Shown here piece by piece: positions 1-5,644 of a DNA stretch of 7,296 nucleotides. The position numbers and the translations under genes are program-made. The stretch's first letter is position 1; every line of letters begins with the position of its first letter. This DNA comes from Spirochaetaceae bacterium. Its GTDB lineage: Bacteria > Spirochaetota > Spirochaetia > Treponematales > Treponemataceae. A model generated the notes under the pieces. It worked only from the letters and a program-made list of their open reading frames with translations, was not told where the DNA came from and ran no database searches. The stretch covers positions 1 to 7,296 of the forward strand of contig JAISVD010000235.1 of the NCBI GenBank assembly GCA_031271875.1, read 5' to 3'.

Positions 1-445
1 TCTTCTTGATCCCGTGGGCGGTGCCCTTGTTTATTGTTATACCTGAATAGAGGCTGTTAGGGTCCCGTCCGATGATCTGGGCGGGTATATTTCTCTGGGT
101 CAGATTTCGGGAGAACCCCATCTGCTCCCGGAGCCGCTCATTTTCCTTGTGGATTTCAGCGTTATTTCTCTGGAGAAATTCGTAATTTTCGACCTTTTTT
201 ATTAATTCATCATATTCTTTGCGCAGTACCGCGAGTTCACTGATTGCGGCGAATGTTCCCCCCACAGCGGAAGACACAGAGTATGCGCCTTTCTGTATTC
301 CCGATATCAGGGAAAAGCCGAGCTGGTTAAAATTGACAATAAAATTGCCGGAGGAAAGTCCAAGCAGCACTCCTGAAACAAGCAGGAGCACTATGAGGAC
401 AATACTCTGTTTGTTTGTCCTGAACAACCGCAGCCGCTGATTCAT
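1..445 (-). CDS. mreC: Rod shape-determining protein MreC (N-terminal part; 3' end cut by window edge)
   Basis: MreC is the bitopic scaffold of the cell-elongation machinery. It links cytoplasmic MreB filaments to the peptidoglycan synthases and MreD in the membrane. The window holds 148 codons from the ATG; the reading frame is open to the left edge, so the gene is partial, not broken. A short basic cytoplasmic N-terminus (MNQRLRLFRTNKQ) is followed by one membrane segment at about residues 13-30, rich in I, V and L. A heptad-rich coiled coil runs from about 68 to 109. The first strand of the MreC beta domain follows, with the family-typical stretch IIGRDPNSLYSGITINKG at about 124-141 and GIKK at the edge. 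The ATG lies 3 nt after the mreB TAA stop, so translation is probably coupled to mreB; only a weak GGA-type ribosome site is visible upstream. The assignment rests on domain layout plus the mreB neighbour and is very secure. Confidence 0.96.
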   Translation of the reverse strand, partial: MNQRLRLFRTNKQSIVLIVLLLVSGVLLGLSSGNFIVNFNQLGFSLISGIQKGAYSVSSAVGGTFAAISELAVLRKEYDELIKKVENYEFLQRNNAEIHKENERLREQMGFSRNLTQRNIPAQIIGRDPNSLYSGITINKGTAHGIKK

Positions 446-448
446 CAG

Positions 449-1483
449 TTATCCGTTCAGGTTATCATAAATGCTGCGTTCGGTGGACATATCCTTAAAG
501 AGTTCAAAGGACTGACCGGCCCCGATGGCCACACAATCCAGGGGATGCTCTGCAAGTATAACCGGAACTCCTGTCTCTTTCGAGATCAGCCTGGGAAGCC
601 CCTTCAGAAGAGACCCGCCGCCGGTCATGACTATTCCCCGTTCCACAATATCCGCTGCCAGTTCCGGCGGCGTTTTGCCCAGGGTACGTTTTATCTCCTC
701 CACAATCTGGGTTATCGGGTCCTTGAGGGCTTCCCTCACTTCAACGGAATCTATCTCAAGTCGCCTCGGCAGACCGGTGATCGCATCGGTTCCCTTTATT
801 TCAACCTTTTCGATGTTCTTTTCTGGGGCGGCGTTGCCTATCTCGATTTTGAGCCGCTCCGCAGTCTGTTCACCGATGATCAGATTATGGACGCTCCGCA
901 CATGCTTGATGATAGCCTCGTCGAATTCATCCCCCCCCAGGCGTATAGCGTTTGTCACGACCATACCTCCCAGAGAGATAACGGACACCTCCGTAGTGCC
1001 GCCGCCGATATCACAGACCATGTGGCCGGCGGGCTCATGGATCGGTATCTGCGCTCCTATCGCTGCGGCAAGGGACTCTTCGATAATCTGGACATCCTTC
1101 GCCCCCGCCTTGAGAGCCGCCTCCTGTACCGCCCGCCGTTCAACTTCTGTTATGCAGCTGGGAATACCGATCATCATGCGGGGACGCACAAGCCATCGCC
1201 GGGGCATGACCTTGGAAACAAAATGACGGATCATCTTTTCGGTGGTATCCATATCGGCGATGACCCCGTCCGAGAGGGGCCTGATGGCCATGATATTTCC
1301 CGGTGTTTTCCAGAGCATCCGCTTTGCCTCGGCGCCGACGGCAACCACCCTTTTGGTTCCCCGTTCAACAGCAACAACGGAGGGTTCATTTACAACAATC
1401 CCCCGGCCCCGTATATATATGAGGGTATTACAAGTACCCAAATCCACACCAATGTTGGTAGAAAAAGTGTCAAAAACAGCCAT
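449..1483 (-). CDS. mreB: Rod shape-determining protein MreB (bacterial actin)
   Basis: MreB is an actin-fold ATPase that forms membrane-bound filaments and guides peptidoglycan insertion during elongation; in spirochaetes it is expected to act with MreC, MreD, PBP2 and RodA. Counting from the later ATG (344 aa, usual family length), the visible motifs are phosphate-1 DLGTCNT at 15-21, PSVV at 34-37, the conserved IIEESLAAAIG at about 133-143, phosphate-2 DIGGGTTE at 158-165, and the adenosine motif IVMTGGGSLLKGL at about 284-296. The short N-terminus MAVFDTF may be the membrane-binding end. An in-frame ATG three codons upstream (1492) would give 347 aa, but the GGAGG ribosome site at 1495-1499 lies only 2 nt from it. 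The site is 11 nt from the ATG at 1483, which is therefore preferred. The usual second residue of DLGTANT is Cys here. The gene lies between the TPR gene and mreC with almost no gaps. Confidence 0.97.
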   Translation of the reverse strand: MAVFDTFSTNIGVDLGTCNTLIYIRGRGIVVNEPSVVAVERGTKRVVAVGAEAKRMLWKTPGNIMAIRPLSDGVIADMDTTEKMIRHFVSKVMPRRWLVRPRMMIGIPSCITEVERRAVQEAALKAGAKDVQIIEESLAAAIGAQIPIHEPAGHMVCDIGGGTTEVSVISLGGMVVTNAIRLGGDEFDEAIIKHVRSVHNLIIGEQTAERLKIEIGNAAPEKNIEKVEIKGTDAITGLPRRLEIDSVEVREALKDPITQIVEEIKRTLGKTPPELAADIVERGIVMTGGGSLLKGLPRLISKETGVPVILAEHPLDCVAIGAGQSFELFKDMSTERSIYDNLNG

Positions 1484-1494
1484 TAATGCCATAT

Positions 1495-1499
1495 CCTCC
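1495..1499 (-). promoter_or_regulatory. Shine-Dalgarno site of mreB (GGAGG), decides the start
   Basis: On the minus strand GGAGG stands 2 nt before an ATG at 1492 and 11 nt before the in-frame ATG at 1483. A 2-nt spacing is too short for initiation, so the site favours the second ATG. The upstream side of the site is 3 nt from a small inverted repeat (1503-1520). Confidence 0.7.
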
Positions 1500-1502
1500 A
1501 GT

Positions 1503-1520
1503 GAATTCTTTTAAGAATTC
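1503..1520 (-). repeat. 18-bp hyphenated palindrome at the TPR/mreB junction
   Basis: The sequence GAATTCTTTTAAGAATTC has two perfect 8-bp arms around a 2-nt centre. It overlaps the TAA stop of the TPR gene (1511-1513) and ends 3 nt upstream of the mreB GGAGG site. In RNA it can fold into a 7-bp, mostly A-U stem with a UAAA loop. It lacks a U-tract, so it does not look like an intrinsic terminator. A role in mRNA processing or in mreB translation is possible but unproven; chance is also possible in an AT-rich junction. Confidence 0.6.
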
Positions 1521-2458
1521 AGTTTTTGCCGGGTCTCCGGATGGTTAACCTGGACTTTAAGCGCCTTGCGCCACTCGGCACGGGCTTTTACCAGGTCACC
1601 CTGCTTTTCATATATTACACCAAGATTGTAATATGCGTCAGCATAATCCGGGTCTTTTTCCAGAATCGTGTTAAATTCCCTTTCGGCCTCAGCAAGATTA
1701 TCCTCAATTATGTATATATTGCCAAGGGTGTTACGGCATTTTAGCATAAGAAGCTCATCTTCACTACTCTGTATGGCCCTGAAAAGATACTGCTGTGCCT
1801 GAAGATAATCACCCTGACGGTAATACTGCTCTCCGATTGCGGCGAGGAGCATATCCGTGGGATTCAGCATCAGGGCCTCGGTAAAAGCGGTAATACTTTC
1901 ATCGATCATACCAAGAGATGCATACGCGAGTCCCCGGTATTCCGCCATATCGGGGGCAGTATATCCCCCATAAAAAGCCTCATCGAGATACCGCACCGCG
2001 AGATCAGCGTAATAGTGATATCCCGCAAACCGGTTTTTCTGGTAATAGGCCTTTCCGAGCATAAACTTGAGCTGGCCCTGTGCGGCTGGTCTGGCGTCTC
2101 GCAGGGCATTGCGCAGGGAGATGATGGCATCATCAAGATACATCTCCGTCATCAGCGTATCCGTTTGGGCGAGGGAGAGGTAATAGGCGCTGTAGCCCCT
2201 GAAGGCAAGGGCTGTGTTCTGGAGCGGATGGAGTTCCAGTATCCGCACAGCGGCGCTGTAAACAGCTTCGTAATCACCTATTTCCCACAATTCATATAAA
2301 GCGGAAACCTTCGGCACTTTTTCCGCTGAAGGAACCACACGGGAAAAGACAAAATATATACCTGCACCGGCCGCAATGAACGTGAGAATAACCAAAACAT
2401 GTATCAAGGCGTTTTTTTTTCGTTTTACTCTCTTATAGGAGCTGCCTTTTTGCGCCAT
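1511..2458 (-). CDS. Membrane-anchored TPR-repeat protein
   Basis: This is a 315-aa protein of unknown specific function. A basic N-terminus (KRVKRKK at 9-15) is followed by one hydrophobic segment at about 17-38 with no lipobox or obvious signal-peptidase site, so it is probably an N-terminal anchor leaving the rest outside the cytoplasm. The remainder is helical tetratricopeptide repeats. The clearest units are at about 170-203 (EYRGLAYASLG...AFTEALMLNP), 239-272 (RNTLGNIYI...EFNTILEKDP) and 273-306 (AYYNLGVIYEKQGD...WRKAL); weaker ones lie at about 82-118, 129-162 and 204-238. TPRs usually mediate protein-protein contact. The ATG at 2458 is preferred over an in-frame TTG at 2476, because a GGAAAGG ribosome site lies 9 nt before the ATG and overlaps the TTG codons. 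It follows rnpB and precedes mreB by 27 nt, so a role around the elongation complex is a context-only inference. T. pallidum has, as I recall, a TPR gene at this place. Confidence 0.9.
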   Translation of the reverse strand: MAQKGSSYKRVKRKKNALIHVLVILTFIAAGAGIYFVFSRVVPSAEKVPKVSALYELWEIGDYEAVYSAAVRILELHPLQNTALAFRGYSAYYLSLAQTDTLMTEMYLDDAIISLRNALRDARPAAQGQLKFMLGKAYYQKNRFAGYHYYADLAVRYLDEAFYGGYTAPDMAEYRGLAYASLGMIDESITAFTEALMLNPTDMLLAAIGEQYYRQGDYLQAQQYLFRAIQSSEDELLMLKCRNTLGNIYIIEDNLAEAEREFNTILEKDPDYADAYYNLGVIYEKQGDLVKARAEWRKALKVQVNHPETRQKLNS

Positions 2459-2467
2459 CTGAATATA

Positions 2468-2474
2468 CCTTTCC
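2468..2474 (-). promoter_or_regulatory. Shine-Dalgarno site of the TPR gene (GGAAAGG), decides the start
   Basis: GGAAAGG on the minus strand ends 9 nt before the ATG at 2458. It falls inside the codons that would follow an upstream TTG at 2476, which has no comparable site because the RNase P RNA ends only a few bases further up. This supports the ATG and a protein six residues shorter than the longest open frame. Confidence 0.65.
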
Positions 2475-2484
2475 AATATAAAAA

Positions 2485-2888
<404 letters not shown>

Positions 2889-2898
2889 ATATATCCTG

Positions 2899-3759
2899 CT
2901 ACTCATCATCATAATCCATGCCCTTTCCGCCTTCATCCATATCATCGTCGTCAAGCCCCTCATCATCTTCATCTTCGTCGTCAAAATCATCAAGATCCGC
3001 AAGGCTTCCGGCATCATCGTCATGGAAGAAATCAGTTTCCACGCCCTCAACTTCAAGGTAATACAGGATACGGCTGCAATAGGGACAGAAGACTATCTTT
3101 TCACCTGTGTGTACCTCATTGGCAAACTGCGCAGGGAGGATCATGTGACATCCGTCACAGACGCTTCCCTTTATGGGAACAATACCGACACCCTGTTTGC
3201 TTTTGATGATGCGCTCGAACTTGAAGATGATCTCGGGATCGATACCGGGGATGATATCCTGCTCCTGGTATTTGAGATTTTCAAGGCGCTCCGTCAGAAC
3301 GGCGGTTTGTTCCGAGAGCTTCTGCTTTCCCTCGTTCAATTCCGTTTCCTGCTGGGCAATCAGCTGCTCTTCCTGCCTCAAATCCTCATCAAGTTCGGCG
3401 AGATGCTTCTCCTCCTTCTGGAGCTCCTTCCGCACGACCAGCTCCTGTTCGGTGGCGTCCTTTATCTCCTTGTCGAGGGCTTCATATTCTCTGTGGGTGG
3501 TAATATTGTCCATCCCCTTTTCCGCTTTTTCTCTGGAGGATTCCGCTTCAAAAAGAGCTGTTTTGAGTTCTCCAACGGTTTTCCGTACCTTCTCATATAC
3601 ATCATGCTTCTCGATGTATCCTTTTTTGAGACGTGCCAACAGCTCATCCTGGGACGATAAGAGCTTGGGCGCGGAGGCTATCTCCTCTTCAACAGAATAT
3701 TTTTCCGCAAGAATATCCTGCAGCATTTTTAACTTATCAAAAACTTCAAGCATTACCAT
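2899..3759 (-). CDS. Coiled-coil C4-type zinc-ribbon protein (HP0958/FlgZ-like family) with acidic tail
   Basis: This 286-aa cytoplasmic protein fits the zinc-ribbon/DUF164 family. Residues about 15-165 form a long, charged, antiparallel-type coiled coil containing the family-typical NITTHREYEAL stretch (85-95). The zinc ribbon follows, with C201-x2-C204 (CDGC) and C225-x2-C228 (CPYC), so all four metal ligands are present. The last 40 residues (247-286) are extremely acidic, 24 of 40 being Asp or Glu. The best-known relative I recall, Helicobacter pylori HP0958, binds RpoN and flagellin mRNA, so nucleic-acid or sigma-factor contact is plausible, but the function here is unknown. The ATG at 3759 has GAGAGGG 5 nt upstream; another ATG two codons later is less well spaced. 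It follows rpoD after a 109-bp spacer with a possible promoter, and its stop lies about 10 nt from rnpB. The context suggests a role in transcription or RNA handling; that is inference. Confidence 0.92.
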   Translation of the reverse strand: MVMLEVFDKLKMLQDILAEKYSVEEEIASAPKLLSSQDELLARLKKGYIEKHDVYEKVRKTVGELKTALFEAESSREKAEKGMDNITTHREYEALDKEIKDATEQELVVRKELQKEEKHLAELDEDLRQEEQLIAQQETELNEGKQKLSEQTAVLTERLENLKYQEQDIIPGIDPEIIFKFERIIKSKQGVGIVPIKGSVCDGCHMILPAQFANEVHTGEKIVFCPYCSRILYYLEVEGVETDFFHDDDAGSLADLDDFDDEDEDDEGLDDDDMDEGGKGMDYDDE

Positions 3760-3777
3760 TGTATCCCTCTCAAACGC

Positions 3778-3786
3778 ATTTTATCA
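3778..3786 (-). promoter_or_regulatory. Possible extended -10 promoter element before the zinc-ribbon gene
   Basis: The minus strand reads TGATAAAAT, that is TG-n-TAAAAT, close to an extended -10 element. A start about 7 nt downstream would leave a leader of about 12 nt that contains just the GAGAGGG ribosome site. No good -35 box lies 16-18 bp upstream; a TTGAAA at 3798-3803 is 14 bp away, which is short. It is the only promoter-like sequence found in the largest protein-gene gap, but it is weak evidence. Confidence 0.3.
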
Positions 3787-3795
3787 AATTTGATA
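3782..3795. promoter_or_regulatory. Perfect 14-bp palindrome, candidate operator
   Basis: TATCAAATTTGATA is perfectly self-complementary. It overlaps the possible extended -10 element of the zinc-ribbon gene and lies 23 bp upstream of its ATG, where a dimeric repressor could block transcription. No regulator gene lies nearby and there is only one copy in the window, so the operator role is a guess from symmetry and position. Confidence 0.35.
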
Positions 3796-3829
3796 CTTTT
3801 CAACAGCATCCAGCATTACTAAGGAAAGT

Positions 3830-3866
3830 AAACACCGATTGATGCATTGAACATAAATCGATGTTT
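3830..3866 (-). terminator. Possible weak hairpin terminator after rpoD
   Basis: AAACATCGATT and AATCGGTGTTT on the minus strand can pair over 11 bp with one G-U pair around a 15-nt loop, starting 3 nt after the rpoD stop. The following bases are T-rich but interrupted (ACTTTCCTT), and the stem is rich in A-U. It may cause partial termination or protect the rpoD mRNA end; it is not a strong textbook terminator. Confidence 0.35.
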
Positions 3867-3868
3867 CC

Positions 3869-5644
3869 CTAATTGTCAAGAAAATCCCGCAGCCTGCGGC
3901 TCCGTTTCGGGTGTCTGAGACGGCGCAGTGCCTTCGCCTCGATCTGCCTTATACGCTCCCGGGTAACGTTAAAGTAGAGCCCGACCTCCTCAAGGGTCAG
4001 GGAGTACCCGTCATCCAGCCCAAAGCGCATCTTGAGCACCTCCTGCTCCCTCGGCGGAAGGGATGAAAGCACGGAACGAAGCTGCTCCTGAAGCAACGTA
4101 AAGGCAGTCTGGTTTGCCGGGTTCTCGACTTCTTTGTCCTCTATGAAGTCTCCCAGCAGGGAATCCTCCTCCTCACCTATCGGTGTCTCAAGAGAGATCG
4201 GTTCACGGGCAACATTCTTCACCTGTTTGACCCTGGTTACGTTCCAGCCGAGCTGTTCCGCGATCTCCTCGTCGGTGGGTTCCCGCCCGAGCCGCTGCAT
4301 GAGTTGCCGCGACTCCCGGACTACCTTGTTTATCTGCTCTATCATATGGACAGGTACGCGGATGGTCCGTGCCTGATCGGATATACTGCGGGTAATGGCC
4401 TGCCGGATCCACCAGGTGGCATAGGTTGAAAATTTATAACCCTTGCGGTACTCAAATTTTTCAACCGCCTTTATGAGACCGATATTCCCCTCCTGAACAA
4501 GGTCGAAGAAATGGAGCCCCCGGTTTGTGTATTTTTTCGCGATAGACACGACGAGACGGAGGTTCGCATTGATGAGCTGGTCCTTGGCGGTTTTCATCAT
4601 TCTCCGCCCCCGCTCGATCTCCGCAGCCTTGATGATTATCTCGTCAGCGGTATTTTCAAACTCATATTCAAGCCGCCGGAGTTTCCGGTCGATCTTCTGT
4701 ATCTGTGTATATATCTCCTTGATCTCGTCAGCAGGCATACCGAGGTCGCGCTCAAGTTTTTCCCGTTCCGATTTGATAGCGAGCCGCTTGCCGAGGTTAC
4801 GGAGCTCACCGTAATCGGCAATACGCAGCTCCTTTTCTTTCTTCTCCTGACGGTGGCGGTATTCAAGGATTTTACAGGTAGCCTCTACAAAACGGTCCGA
4901 AAAACGCTCTATCTCTTCTGACTGTATCTCCACCTTCTGGAAAACAGAGAGCAATTTTTCCCGGAACTGCACCAGCTGGGGGTCCTGAAAGATATCCCTG
5001 TTCTGGTCCCGCTCATAAAGCTGTTTTTTGAGGTGCATATACTGCTTGAGCTCGGACAAGACCGGCCTGAGATATTCGCTGTAGGCATTCTTGAGGCGCC
5101 GTTTTTCGGCCATCTCCTCATTTATCTCCTTCCGGGGACGGTTATTTTCGTGTATATCGATACGGGAAAAGGCCTTTTGGGCGATAGCGTAGAATTCGGG
5201 GATAATCATTCCGGAGTACTTGATCACATCCCTGATGATATTTTCACCGTTTTCCATCTTTTTGGAAAGCTCAACTTCCTGATCGGCGTTGAGGAGGTTT
5301 TCCTTGCCTATCTCCCTGAGATAGAGCCTGATGGGATCATCTACAGAAGAATCCTTTTCGCTGTACACCAGTCTTTTACGGTCGGATTCGTCCTGTTTCT
5401 GGCTCTCGTCCTCCTCAAGCTCGGGCTCGTCGGCTTCGTTTTCCTCCTCCTCGAGAAGAAGATCATCTTCCTGAAGATGGATATTATTCTGCTCAAGCAG
5501 GACCAGCACCTTGTCCATTTTTTCAGAATTTATGACAAGTTCGTTGGGGAGGAATTCGTTTACTTCCTCCCAATTAAGGGTTTTCTTTTCTTTTCCGTAG
5601 CTGATCAACTTGGCGATTGCGGGCTCAAGCTCAAGATCCGTCAT
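3869..5644 (-). CDS. rpoD: RNA polymerase primary sigma factor RpoD (sigma-70)
   Basis: The housekeeping sigma factor directs RNA polymerase to -10/-35 promoters. At 591 aa it is a full-length group 1 sigma. Residues 1-60 resemble region 1.1, followed by an acidic linker (about 59-87). Region 1.2 is at about 101-133 (DDPIRLYLREIG). A long charged non-conserved region spans about 134-345. Region 2 is at about 352-433 (DQLINANLRLVVSIAKKY, then DLVQEGNIGLIKAVEKFEY for core binding, then YATWWIRQAITR for -10 melting and recognition, including the W411-W412 pair). RVPVHMIEQINKV (429-441) opens region 3. Region 4 is at about 528-591, with the -35 reading helix VTRERIRQIEAKALRRLR at 560-577. The ATG overlaps the dnaG stop by 4 bp (ATGA), so translation is probably coupled; AAGGA lies about 10 nt upstream. 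The region 1.1 and 4.2 motifs and the dnaG neighbour make an alternative sigma factor unlikely. Confidence 0.98.
   Translation of the reverse strand: MTDLELEPAIAKLISYGKEKKTLNWEEVNEFLPNELVINSEKMDKVLVLLEQNNIHLQEDDLLLEEEENEADEPELEEDESQKQDESDRKRLVYSEKDSSVDDPIRLYLREIGKENLLNADQEVELSKKMENGENIIRDVIKYSGMIIPEFYAIAQKAFSRIDIHENNRPRKEINEEMAEKRRLKNAYSEYLRPVLSELKQYMHLKKQLYERDQNRDIFQDPQLVQFREKLLSVFQKVEIQSEEIERFSDRFVEATCKILEYRHRQEKKEKELRIADYGELRNLGKRLAIKSEREKLERDLGMPADEIKEIYTQIQKIDRKLRRLEYEFENTADEIIIKAAEIERGRRMMKTAKDQLINANLRLVVSIAKKYTNRGLHFFDLVQEGNIGLIKAVEKFEYRKGYKFSTYATWWIRQAITRSISDQARTIRVPVHMIEQINKVVRESRQLMQRLGREPTDEEIAEQLGWNVTRVKQVKNVAREPISLETPIGEEEDSLLGDFIEDKEVENPANQTAFTLLQEQLRSVLSSLPPREQEVLKMRFGLDDGYSLTLEEVGLYFNVTRERIRQIEAKALRRLRHPKRSRRLRDFLDN

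Noticed and set aside
219..440. 73-codon plus-strand open frame
   Set aside because: It is antisense to the mreC N-terminus, whose membrane segment and coiled coil are clear.
525..1514. Long open frames on the plus strand opposite mreB (233, 313 and 90 codons)
   Set aside because: They lie antisense to the fully motif-supported mreB, have low-complexity or shadow-like composition, and match no family I recognise.
2900..2935. TATGAT as a -10 box for rnpB on the minus strand
   Set aside because: It consists of Tyr-Asp codons of the acidic tail, has no -35 box at 16-18 bp, and would start transcription about 10 nt upstream of P1. It cannot be excluded but is not supported.
2941..3000. Short tandem-repeat look (CATCATCTTCATC pattern) on the plus strand
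   Set aside because: It is explained by runs of Asp/Glu codons in the acidic tail of the zinc-ribbon protein and is not a repeat array.
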